Positions 15,442-23,651 of a stretch of DNA of 36,799 bases are shown here, in pieces. Location of the stretch: NCBI GenBank assembly GCA_021777835.1, contig JAJYDC010000024.1:1-36799 (forward strand), written 5' to 3'. The translations under genes were made by a program, and so were the position numbers. Origin of the DNA: Bacteroidota bacterium. GTDB lineage: Bacteria > Bacteroidota > Ignavibacteria > Ignavibacteriales > Ignavibacteriaceae. Every line of letters begins with the position of its first letter. Position 1 is the first letter of the stretch. The notes under the pieces were generated by a model. That model saw only the letters and a program-made list of their open reading frames with translations, searched no databases and had not been told where the DNA came from.

Positions 15442-17010
15442 ATGAATATAGATATATTGCTTTTAATTCCGATGGCGGTAGTCCTTGTAGTATTATTCTT
15501 TTATTTGGGTTGGATGTTTAATTCTCGAATCGGCAAAAAAAGCATAGTAGCCGCTGACGAAAAATCAAAACAAATAATTAGCGAAGCGCAAAAAGAAGCA
15601 AATAATATTAAACGAGAAAAATTGCTTGAAGTTAAAGATGAATGGTACAAGAAGAAAGTTGAATTTGACACTGAAGTAAATCAAAAAAGACAAAAACATG
15701 GAAACTTGGAAAAACAACTTAGTATCCGTGAAGAAAACATAGAGAAAAAATTTGACTTAGTAATTAAAAAAGAGAAAGAGAACAAACAAAGCGAAAAAGA
15801 ATTAAATGATCTAAAAAAGAGCATTGAAGCAAGATTAGCAGAGGTTGAAAAGCTTGAGTCAGAACAAAATCTACGCCTTGAAAGAATCTCCGGTCTTTCT
15901 TCAGAAGAAGCAAAAGGCATGCTCATTGAAAATATGACCAACCAAGCGAAAAGCGATGTAGTACATGTAATTAAAAAAATCCATGACCAAGCCAAGTCTG
16001 ACGCAAAAAAGGAAGCTCAAAAAATTATAGTCCAAGCAATTCAGAGAACGGCTGCTGACCATGCAATAGAGACAACCGTATCTGTCGTTCAAATACAAAA
16101 TGATGAGCTAAAAGGCAGAATTATCGGAAAAGAAGGAAGAAATATCCGCGCATTTGAAGCTGCTACTGGTGTAGACGTAATTGTAGATGATACTCCTGAA
16201 GCTGTCATACTTTCTTCGTTTGACCAGTTCAGAAGAGAAGTTGCAAGGGTTTCACTTGAAAAATTAATAGCCGACGGAAGAATTCACCCTGCAAGAATTG
16301 AAGAGGTGGTGCAAAAGGTAAAACAAGAACTTGAAGAAGAAATGATTCGCGACGGAGAAAACACTATCCTCCAGCTTGGTCTACATAACATGCACCCCGA
16401 ATTAATAAAGCATATAGGAAGAATGAGATATCGTTCAAGCTACGGGCAAAATTTGCTGCAGCATAGTGTCGAGGTGGCATATTTGACCGGAATAATGGCG
16501 GCAGAGGTTGGGCTTGATGTAACCCTGGCCAAGAGAGCAGGATTGCTTCATGATATTGGAAAAACCGTAGATAAAAGCATTGAAGGCCCGCATGCGTTAC
16601 TTGGTTATGAGTTAACTAAAAAATATAAAGAACATCCAATTGTTGTTAATGCAGTTGGTTCGCATCATGAAGACATAGAAATGGAACACCCAATTGCACC
16701 TCTTGTACAAGCAGCTGATGCAATAAGCGGAGCTCGCCCGGGCGCTAGAAGAGAACCGCTCGAAGGTTATGTCAAACGACTTGAGAATTTGGAAGCACTG
16801 GCAAAGTCTTTTGAAGGTGTAGCAAAGACTTACGCAATTCAGGCAGGACGGGAAGTAAGAGTTGTAGTAGAGCATGATAAGATCGATGATCTTGTTGCTG
16901 AGAAATTAGCACATGATATTGCTGCAAAAATTGAAACAGATATGGAATATCCTGGACAAATAAAAGTTACAGTTATTCGCGAAGTAAGAAAAATTGGTTA
17001 TGCGAGATAA
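15442..17010 (+). CDS. rny: Ribonuclease Y
   Basis: A membrane-anchored endoribonuclease that starts mRNA decay. The 522 residues have one N-terminal membrane helix (about 4-24), a long Lys/Glu-rich coiled coil (about 40-190), a KH RNA-binding domain (IIGKEGRNIRAFEAATGVD) and an HD phosphohydrolase domain with HSVEVAYL, LLHDIGK and SHHED as metal ligands. It ends in the typical QIKVTVIREVRKIGYAR. GGAGG lies six bases before the ATG. Length and order are normal. Confidence 0.98.
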   Translation: MNIDILLLIPMAVVLVVLFFYLGWMFNSRIGKKSIVAADEKSKQIISEAQKEANNIKREKLLEVKDEWYKKKVEFDTEVNQKRQKHGNLEKQLSIREENIEKKFDLVIKKEKENKQSEKELNDLKKSIEARLAEVEKLESEQNLRLERISGLSSEEAKGMLIENMTNQAKSDVVHVIKKIHDQAKSDAKKEAQKIIVQAIQRTAADHAIETTVSVVQIQNDELKGRIIGKEGRNIRAFEAATGVDVIVDDTPEAVILSSFDQFRREVARVSLEKLIADGRIHPARIEEVVQKVKQELEEEMIRDGENTILQLGLHNMHPELIKHIGRMRYRSSYGQNLLQHSVEVAYLTGIMAAEVGLDVTLAKRAGLLHDIGKTVDKSIEGPHALLGYELTKKYKEHPIVVNAVGSHHEDIEMEHPIAPLVQAADAISGARPGARREPLEGYVKRLENLEALAKSFEGVAKTYAIQAGREVRVVVEHDKIDDLVAEKLAHDIAAKIETDMEYPGQIKVTVIREVRKIGYAR

Positions 17011-17057
17011 GATTTATCTGCAAAAATTTTCATTAACGCATTGAAATAATATTATTA

Positions 17058-17675
17058 ATGATTCAAAAGAAATTAAAAGTAGGAATTACCGGGAGCATAG
17101 GTTCCGGTAAATCAACTTTTTCAAAGATTATAGCAGATACAGGGTTTAGAGTTATAAATGTTGACGATATTTCTAAAGAATTGTTGGTCTCTGACAAGTT
17201 AATTAAAGAAAAAATTATTGAGTTATTTGGAAAAGAATCATATATCGGCAACGAAGTAAACAAAAAATATCTAGCAGAGAAAGTATTCTCCAATTCAGAG
17301 CAAGTTGCGAAGATCAATTCAATTGTACATCCCGCTGTTATTAAGAAAACTGAGTCGTTGATTCTACGAAATTTAGAAGATGTAAATATTGCTTTTGCCG
17401 AAGCAGCACTTATTTATGAAGCAGGTATGGAAAACATTTTCGATTATGTTATTCTTGTTACAACTAATGAGAAACTAAGATTGGACAGGAAAGTACGTTT
17501 TGATAATTATACAGAAGAGCAATTTTTAAAAAGAAACGAAAATCAAATACCTGACGATGAAAAAAAGAAACGTGCAGATTTTGTAATTGAAAATAGCGGA
17601 TCATTAGAGGAATTGAAATCCAAATGCGGATTTGTCTTAAAAATATTACAGGGACTTATATTGACTAATGAATAA
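17058..17675 (+). CDS. coaE: Dephospho-CoA kinase
   Basis: CoaE catalyses the last step of coenzyme A synthesis, phosphorylating dephospho-CoA with ATP. The 205 residues carry the P-loop GSIGSGKST (12-20), the NVDDISKELL substrate region, IVHPAVIKK and the lid segment RLDRKVRFDNYTEEQFLKR. Its last eight bases overlap the start of pheA, implying coupled translation. Confidence 0.95.
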   Translation: MIQKKLKVGITGSIGSGKSTFSKIIADTGFRVINVDDISKELLVSDKLIKEKIIELFGKESYIGNEVNKKYLAEKVFSNSEQVAKINSIVHPAVIKKTESLILRNLEDVNIAFAEAALIYEAGMENIFDYVILVTTNEKLRLDRKVRFDNYTEEQFLKRNENQIPDDEKKKRADFVIENSGSLEELKSKCGFVLKILQGLILTNE

Positions 17676-18501
17676 AGTTGCTTTCCAAGGTGAAGCCGGC
17701 GCATTCAGCGAAATTGCGGCAAGAAAAATGTTCGGGGAAAAAATTAATGTTTCTCCGTCTTTTTCTTTCGAAGATGTCTTCCTTAAAGTAAAAAACGGCA
17801 GCGTTAATTTCGGAATAATCCCAATTGAGAATTCTTTATATGGAAGTGTTTTTGAAACTTATGACCTTCTACTTAAGTATTCATTAAATATTGTAGGGGA
17901 ATTAAACTTACAAATTAACCATAATTTAATTGCTAAGAATAATTATAAACTATCGGAAATAAAAAAAGTTTACTCACATCCTCAGGCATTAGGGCAATGT
18001 TCCGAATTTCTAAAGAAGATGAAGAATGCAGAAATAATACCTGCATATGATACCGCCGGTTCGGCATTAATGCTGCTAAACAATACGTCGGAACCAACCG
18101 CGGCAATTGCAAGTAAGAATGCCTCAAGAATTTATAATCTTAAAATCTTGAAGTCAGATATACAAAATAATAAGGAAAATTATACAAGATTTTATGCAAT
18201 TAGCAAAAATAAAAGCAAGAAATTATTTAAACATCCGAAATCATCAATTTGTTTTGAACTTAAAAACATACCCGGTGCTTTATTTAAGGCTTTAAGTATC
18301 TTCGCTCTGAAAGAAATTAATCTATTGAAAATCGAATCAAGGCCTATCCCACACAAACCTTTCCAATATATATTTTACATAGATTTCTCAGGTTCTTTGT
18401 TAGATAATAAGGTAAAACAGGCGGTGAAGCACCTTTCTGAATTTTCTCTGAGCATAAAAATACTCGGGACCTACGAAACTGGAAAAATATTTATCAGTTG
18501 A
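17668..18501 (+). CDS. pheA: Prephenate dehydratase, monofunctional
   Basis: It converts prephenate to phenylpyruvate in phenylalanine synthesis. The 277 residues start directly with the dehydratase domain (VAFQGEAGAFSE, FGIIPIENSLYGSV, YSHPQALGQC, NYTRFYAIS) and end in an ACT domain (about 190-270, with ELKNIPGALFKALSIFA and ESRPIPHKPFQY) that should bind phenylalanine for feedback control. There is no N-terminal chorismate mutase, unlike E. coli PheA. A mutase domain is found instead fused to MltG at 20499. The start overlaps the coaE end. Confidence 0.95.
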   Translation: MNKVAFQGEAGAFSEIAARKMFGEKINVSPSFSFEDVFLKVKNGSVNFGIIPIENSLYGSVFETYDLLLKYSLNIVGELNLQINHNLIAKNNYKLSEIKKVYSHPQALGQCSEFLKKMKNAEIIPAYDTAGSALMLLNNTSEPTAAIASKNASRIYNLKILKSDIQNNKENYTRFYAISKNKSKKLFKHPKSSICFELKNIPGALFKALSIFALKEINLLKIESRPIPHKPFQYIFYIDFSGSLLDNKVKQAVKHLSEFSLSIKILGTYETGKIFIS

Positions 18502-18512
18502 GCCATACTTTG

Positions 18513-18544
18513 TTTGATTTATAATATTGTCAAAAGTAAATTTG
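18513..18544 (+). promoter_or_regulatory. Bacteroidota-type promoter of the proline dehydrogenase gene
   Basis: TTTG (18513-18516), exactly 20 bases, then TAAATTTG (18537-18544) is a complete match to TTTG-N20-TAnnTTTG. Transcription would start near 18551, leaving a leader of about 18 bases with AAGGAG (18557-18562) before GTG 18569. Confidence 0.75.
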
Positions 18545-18568
18545 TATTGACTATTGAAGGAGTATATT

Positions 18569-19468
18569 GTGTCGTTCTTTAACAAAATTATTGTAGCGAT
18601 TGTCCGGCTGATGCCAAAAGCAGTGGTCGGCGTCTTTTCTCGCAAATATATTGCAGGCGAAACTCTTGAAGAAGCAGTTCAACTTGTTAAAAGTCTGAAT
18701 TCAAGAGGCATTTATGCAACTATGGATGTCCTTGGTGAATCAATTAAAACAAACAAGGAAGCAGTTGAAGCAAAAGAAAAATGTTTTGAAGTTCTTGATA
18801 CTATAAATAAAAATAACTTAAAAGCCAATCTCTCTTTAAAGCCGACTCAGATGGGCTTAAATCTTGACGAAAACTTTGCATATGAGCAAATAGAACAAAT
18901 TGTTCAAAAAGCGAAAGGTATAAATAATTTTATCAGACTTGATATGGAAGATTCTCCTTATACTGATAAAACTTTTAATCTTTTAAAAAGGCTGCGAAAA
19001 CAATATGATAATGTTGGTGTTGTAGTACAGGCAAAACTTAAACGCACTTATGAAGATGTTAATGAGTTGAATAAAATTGGAATCAATTATAGACTATGCA
19101 AAGGTATTTATATCGAATCACCTAATATCTCGTATCGCGATAGACAAAAGATCCGTGATCATTATGTGCAAATATTGGAAGCAATTTTTAAGAATGGAAA
19201 TTATGTCGGAATTGCAACGCATGATGAATATTTAATTAATAAAGCGTATGAATTGATTAAGACATTGAATGTTCCCAAGGATAAATTTGAATTTCAAATG
19301 CTTCTAGGCGTTAGAGAAGATTTGCGTGACAAAATTAACGCAGATGGCTATAAAATCAGGATATACGTTCCTTTCGGAAAAGATTGGTATGCTTATTCAG
19401 TAAGACGTTTGCAGGAAAATCCGCAAATTGCAGGATATATATTTAGAAATATTTTTTCGTTTAAGTAA
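18569..19468 (+). CDS. Proline dehydrogenase family protein
   Basis: A FAD-dependent TIM-barrel enzyme oxidising proline to pyrroline-5-carboxylate. The start is set to GTG 18569 (MSFFNKIIVAIVRLMPK), six bases after AAGGAG, giving 299 residues. A TTG at 18554 lies practically at the predicted transcription start and before the ribosome site, so it is unlikely. Family features include LKPTQMGLNLDENFA, FIRLDMEDSPYTD, VVVQAKLKRTYEDV, YRLCKGIYIE, GIATHDEYL, EFQMLLGVRED, IYVPFGKDWYAYS and, near the end, RRLQENPQ. No P5C dehydrogenase domain is fused. tsaD starts within the stop codon (TAATG). Confidence 0.88.
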   Translation: MSFFNKIIVAIVRLMPKAVVGVFSRKYIAGETLEEAVQLVKSLNSRGIYATMDVLGESIKTNKEAVEAKEKCFEVLDTINKNNLKANLSLKPTQMGLNLDENFAYEQIEQIVQKAKGINNFIRLDMEDSPYTDKTFNLLKRLRKQYDNVGVVVQAKLKRTYEDVNELNKIGINYRLCKGIYIESPNISYRDRQKIRDHYVQILEAIFKNGNYVGIATHDEYLINKAYELIKTLNVPKDKFEFQMLLGVREDLRDKINADGYKIRIYVPFGKDWYAYSVRRLQENPQIAGYIFRNIFSFK

Positions 19469-20478
19469 TGAATGTATTAGGAATTGAAAGCTCATGTGAC
19501 GAAACTTCGGTTGCGATAATTTCGGATGATAAATTAACTTCAAATTTAATTTCATCACAGGACTTTCATTCTAAGTATGGTGGTGTTGTACCTGAACTCT
19601 CAAGCCGCGCTCATCTTCAGATAATTATCCCACTAGTAAAGGATGCTCTTACAAAATCAAATTTAGAGCTTAGCGACATCGACTTGATTTGTGCTACTGC
19701 CGGACCTGGATTAATTGGAGCATTATTAGTTGGGTTAACCTTTGCAAAAGGCTTAGCATTTTCTCTGAATAAAACATTTCTTGCTGTTAACCATATAGAA
19801 GGTCATATTTTCTCAGGCTTTTTAATGGAAGAAAAGCCTGAGTTTCCTTTTCTGGCGCTTGTTGTGTCAGGCGGGCATACGCTTTTGCTCTTGGTTAATG
19901 ATTTCATGGATATCAAAAAACTAGGATCTACAGTTGATGATGCTGCAGGTGAGGCATTTGATAAGGTCTCTAAAATGCTTGGACTTGGATATCCTGGCGG
20001 ACCTAAAATACAGAGCCACGCGCAGAATGGGAACGCCGATAAAATAAATTTTCCCATTGCGGATTTGAAAAATTCTTTTAACTTTTCATTTAGCGGATTA
20101 AAGACATCTGTACTTAGACATATCCAAAAAAACTATCAAGGAACGAATATTCCTTTAAGTGATGTTAATGATATTGCGGCTTCTTTTCAAATGGCTGTAG
20201 TAAAAGCCTTAATTAGGAATGCAGAAAAAGCTTTGAGTGAATATGATGTGAATTCTATTTGCCTTGCAGGAGGTGTTGCAGCAAATAAAGCGTTAAGAAA
20301 TGCAGTTATTACGCTCGGCGAAAAGTTCAATAAAAAAGTTATTATTCCAGCAATGGAATATTGCGGAGATAATGCAGCTATGATAGCTTATCGAGGACAA
20401 AAATTATTTGAAAATGACGTAACGTCAACTTTGAATGTAAGCCCTTTCCCCGGATTAAGTGCTGACATATTTTCATAA
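19468..20478 (+). CDS. tsaD: tRNA N6-adenosine threonylcarbamoyltransferase
   Basis: TsaD transfers the threonylcarbamoyl group to A37 of tRNAs reading ANN codons, together with TsaB and TsaE, which are not in this window. The 336 residues show GIESSCDETSVAI, YGGVVPELSSRAH, the metal-binding HIEGH (His109, His113), VSGGHTLL, DDAAGEAFDKV, LGLGYPGGP, LAGGVAANKALR and CGDNAAMIA. Length is normal. It overlaps the proline dehydrogenase stop by one base, so it is translationally coupled to it. Confidence 0.97.
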   Translation: MNVLGIESSCDETSVAIISDDKLTSNLISSQDFHSKYGGVVPELSSRAHLQIIIPLVKDALTKSNLELSDIDLICATAGPGLIGALLVGLTFAKGLAFSLNKTFLAVNHIEGHIFSGFLMEEKPEFPFLALVVSGGHTLLLLVNDFMDIKKLGSTVDDAAGEAFDKVSKMLGLGYPGGPKIQSHAQNGNADKINFPIADLKNSFNFSFSGLKTSVLRHIQKNYQGTNIPLSDVNDIAASFQMAVVKALIRNAEKALSEYDVNSICLAGGVAANKALRNAVITLGEKFNKKVIIPAMEYCGDNAAMIAYRGQKLFENDVTSTLNVSPFPGLSADIFS

Positions 20479-20498
20479 CTTCTATTCAAAGAATTATC

Positions 20499-21896
20499 AT
20501 GATGGAAAACATTATAAGTAAAATTAAAAACGAGCTTGAAAGTCTTAGTATAGAAGAAAGGAAAGAGATTCTTTTAAAACTCAGAGATAATGTTGACGAT
20601 ATCGATAAAGAGCTTGTACACTTAATTAGTAAAAGAACTTTGCATTCTGTTTTAATTGGGCGAGTTAAGCGCTCAATGAACCTTGCTACATACAATCCGC
20701 AGCGTGAAAAAGAAATTAGTGAACGTATTTCCTCTTTCGTAGAAGAACCTCTTAGCAAGGAGGCATTACTAAGAATTTATGAAAGAATATTGGATGAATC
20801 GCGTGCAATACAGCATGAAGAATTAAATAAAGGAAATATTTTTAACATTTCAGCTAAAAAGATGAAATTAAGTTTTAACAAATTACTATCGCGTAAAGAA
20901 TTATTTATAGTCGCTTTCTTCTTTTTTTTTATCTTATCCATTTTACTCTATAATTTCTTTACCCCCAACTACTATAAAGGCAATTCTCCGGTAGAATTCG
21001 TGGTTCGTAAAGGTGAGACATTAAAGGAAATCTCAGATCAACTTTATTCAAATAAAATAATAGACGGCAAAGTTAAATTTAGAATTGCAGCATTTTTACT
21101 TGGTGCTGAAAGGAGAATTAGACCGGCAAGATATTTTATTCCAAATGGACTTAGCTATGTGGGACTTATCAACTATTTTATGAGCGATAAAGCGGATTTC
21201 CTAAAAACGTTTTTAATTCTTAAAGGTTCGGACATTTCATCAATCGCAAGTAGACTTCAAAGCGAAACCTTAATTGATTCAGCCGCTGTGGTTCATCTTA
21301 GTAAGAATAAAAAATTCTTGGATTCTTTAGGTTTACATGCAAATTCTCTTTTAGGCTATATGCTTCCTGAAAAATATGATATTTATGAAAGAAGTTCCCC
21401 GGAAGAAGCGTTATCCATTATTTACAAAGGATTCCAAAGTTTTTTATCTGATTCGCTTAAGCTAAGAGCAAAAAAACTTGGTTATTCTATTCCGCAAATT
21501 ATCACACTTGCTTCGATCGTTGAAGGCGAGACTAATAAAAAATCTGAAATGCCTCTTATTGCAAGTGTTTACTTAAACCGATTAAAAGCCGGAATGAAAC
21601 TTCAAGCAGATCCAACGGTTGAATTCTTACAGCCTGGTAGATGGAAGCGATTAAGTTATAATGATCTTAAAATAGATTCTCCATATAATACATATGAGCA
21701 TAAAGGTCTTCCGCCCGGACCAATAAATAATCCTGGCAAAAGTGCAATTTTAGCTGTTCTTAGCCCGGCTCATACAAAGTACCTATTCTTTGTAGCTAAT
21801 GGTAAAGGGGGTCATAGTTTTTCAACTAATTATCAGGATCATCTGCAAAATGTTGAACATTATAAATCATGGTTAAACCAATCATCGAAAAATTAA
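20499..21896 (+). CDS. mltG: Chorismate mutase (AroQ type) fused to endolytic transglycosylase MltG
   Basis: One uninterrupted 465-residue frame joins two unrelated enzymes. Residues about 20-110 match AroQ chorismate mutase. Aligned to the E. coli P-protein mutase, the active-site positions are Arg29, Arg46, Lys57, Asn66 (Asp in E. coli), Arg69, Glu70, Ser101 and Gln105, so activity is plausible. After a basic linker comes one membrane helix (about 134-152), then a LysM-like segment (FVVRKGETLKEISDQL) and the MltG/YceG domain, with catalytic Glu342 in LASIVEGE and the conserved LQADPTVEF, SPYNTYEHKGLPPGPI and YLFFVANGKGGHSFS. The mutase should face the cytoplasm and the transglycosylase, which cuts nascent glycan strands, the periplasm. 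The next gene overlaps by 28 bases. Confidence 0.93.
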   Translation: MMENIISKIKNELESLSIEERKEILLKLRDNVDDIDKELVHLISKRTLHSVLIGRVKRSMNLATYNPQREKEISERISSFVEEPLSKEALLRIYERILDESRAIQHEELNKGNIFNISAKKMKLSFNKLLSRKELFIVAFFFFFILSILLYNFFTPNYYKGNSPVEFVVRKGETLKEISDQLYSNKIIDGKVKFRIAAFLLGAERRIRPARYFIPNGLSYVGLINYFMSDKADFLKTFLILKGSDISSIASRLQSETLIDSAAVVHLSKNKKFLDSLGLHANSLLGYMLPEKYDIYERSSPEEALSIIYKGFQSFLSDSLKLRAKKLGYSIPQIITLASIVEGETNKKSEMPLIASVYLNRLKAGMKLQADPTVEFLQPGRWKRLSYNDLKIDSPYNTYEHKGLPPGPINNPGKSAILAVLSPAHTKYLFFVANGKGGHSFSTNYQDHLQNVEHYKSWLNQSSKN

Positions 21897-23563
21897 AATA
21901 TCTTGCATTAGTCTGTTTTCTCTTAATTGAATGGCAATGCGCAAATCAACTTCCCCCTGGTGGCGGCAGTATTGATTTAGTCCCTCCAAAAATTGAAACA
22001 ACATATCCTTCTAATGGAACTACCAATTTTGTTGGGGATTATGTTCAATTTGATTTCTCCAAATATGTTCAAAAAAGGACTTTACAAGATGCTATCTTTA
22101 TTTCACCTGCAATTGAAGGCGATTTGAATTATGACTGGAGCGGTACTTCTGTAAGAATTTATTTCCCGGCTAAGCTAAAGATAAATACAACTTATGTAAT
22201 AAGTGTCGGTACTGATTTGGTAGATTATAATAATGGCAATCACATGGCTCAAGCTTATACATTAACCTTTTCTACCGGAAGCAAAATTGATAAGGGAGAA
22301 ATTGAAGGGAAAGTATACTCGGATAACCCTCAAGGGGTTCTAATGTATACATATTTAGTAGGCGATAGTGCTATTAATCCGATGATTAGAAAACCGGATT
22401 ATGTATCTCAAGCAGGAGTTGATGGCTCATTTAAATTGTTAGGCTTAGCACCCGGGGTTTATAGAGTTTTTGCTGTAGTTGATAAGAGCCATACTCTTTT
22501 ATATCAACCTGATCAAGATAAAATCGGGATTCCTTTCAGCGATGTTCACCTTTCAGAATCGGACACTCTGGCTGTTGGTGTAAATTTCTTTTTAACCAAC
22601 CTTGATACTGTAAAACCGCGTCTTCAAAATGCCGTAATGACGGACGCAAACCATATCTTGGTTGATTTTACAAGGGACATTGATACATCAATAATTCATT
22701 CGCATAATTTCTTTATTTATGACTCAACGTTAAATAAAAAATTTATTCCGGTATATGCTTATCAAGGCAATAAAAAGCCGAATGAAATTGTATTAGTTAC
22801 TAATTATACTCCAAAACTAAAAGATGAATATTTCTTAATTGCGAAAACAATAGAAGATAAACTTGGGAATATTTATAGAAATGATTTTTCATCTCTTACT
22901 GTTAGCAATAAACCGGATACCACACAACCCGGAATATATCGGACTGATCCTCCGGTTAACTCAAGCCAAGCAGACGTTGAAAACCAAAAAATATCTTTTT
23001 ATATAAATGACGCTATTGATAGTAGTACCGCAAAAACAGGGATCACATTTACTGATACTTCTCATGTTAATATTCCATTCGTAATACATTTTTATGATGA
23101 TGCTTCGTTTTACATTTCCCCCTTGAAAAAGCTGCAAACAAGTACTGAGTATTTGATAAAAATTAATTTAGATAAATTAAAAAATATAATAGGGAAGTCA
23201 TATGACTCGGTATATACATATAAATTTTTTACAATTAATGGATTAGATTTTACGGGAGCTACAGGCAAGATTCTTAACGCTAATGATGTAATTAATCCCG
23301 TACTTGTTTTGCAAGGAATTGATAAAGATAAATTATCCTACTACAGAAAGCCCGCAATGGATATGAAATTTAATTTTAATAGAATACAACCCGGTAAGTA
23401 TTTATTGTGGTGTTATGAAGATGCAGACAGCAATAGCACCTATACTTATGGTAAAGTTCTGCCATTTAAGCCTTCTGAAAAATTCTCTTTCTATCCGGAT
23501 ACTTTAAACTTGAGGCCGCGATGGACCGTGACTGGTGTAAATTTCATGTATAAAGAAAAATAA
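21869..23563 (+). CDS. Ig-like domain lipoprotein of the FCB type
   Basis: A 564-residue exported protein. The N terminus (KLKYLALVCFLLIEWQ) is a signal peptide followed by Cys24, and ANQLPPGGGSIDLVPP is the proline/glycine stretch typical of Bacteroidota lipoproteins of this family. A bacterial Ig-like domain follows (about 40-135, with PPKIETTYPSNGTTNF and YVISVGTDLVD). A carboxypeptidase-regulatory-like fold (EGKVYSDNP, FKLLGLAPGVYRVFAV) and further Ig-like repeats come next. The lipobox (EWQC) is loose. The start codon lies inside the MltG gene, so the pair is co-translated. Specific function is unknown; an envelope role is inferred. Confidence 0.82.
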   Translation: MVKPIIEKLKYLALVCFLLIEWQCANQLPPGGGSIDLVPPKIETTYPSNGTTNFVGDYVQFDFSKYVQKRTLQDAIFISPAIEGDLNYDWSGTSVRIYFPAKLKINTTYVISVGTDLVDYNNGNHMAQAYTLTFSTGSKIDKGEIEGKVYSDNPQGVLMYTYLVGDSAINPMIRKPDYVSQAGVDGSFKLLGLAPGVYRVFAVVDKSHTLLYQPDQDKIGIPFSDVHLSESDTLAVGVNFFLTNLDTVKPRLQNAVMTDANHILVDFTRDIDTSIIHSHNFFIYDSTLNKKFIPVYAYQGNKKPNEIVLVTNYTPKLKDEYFLIAKTIEDKLGNIYRNDFSSLTVSNKPDTTQPGIYRTDPPVNSSQADVENQKISFYINDAIDSSTAKTGITFTDTSHVNIPFVIHFYDDASFYISPLKKLQTSTEYLIKINLDKLKNIIGKSYDSVYTYKFFTINGLDFTGATGKILNANDVINPVLVLQGIDKDKLSYYRKPAMDMKFNFNRIQPGKYLLWCYEDADSNSTYTYGKVLPFKPSEKFSFYPDTLNLRPRWTVTGVNFMYKEK

Positions 23564-23651
23564 TTATTAGTAAAAAATATCAAGCAAAAAAAATCTTGGT
23601 ATATTGCTAATAAATCTAATCTTACTTTGATATTCCTTAAGGTGAATTTTC

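Noticed and set aside
23564-23651. Purine riboswitch before the NCS2 permease
   Set aside because: The 88-base gap is too short and shows no conserved purine aptamer loops.
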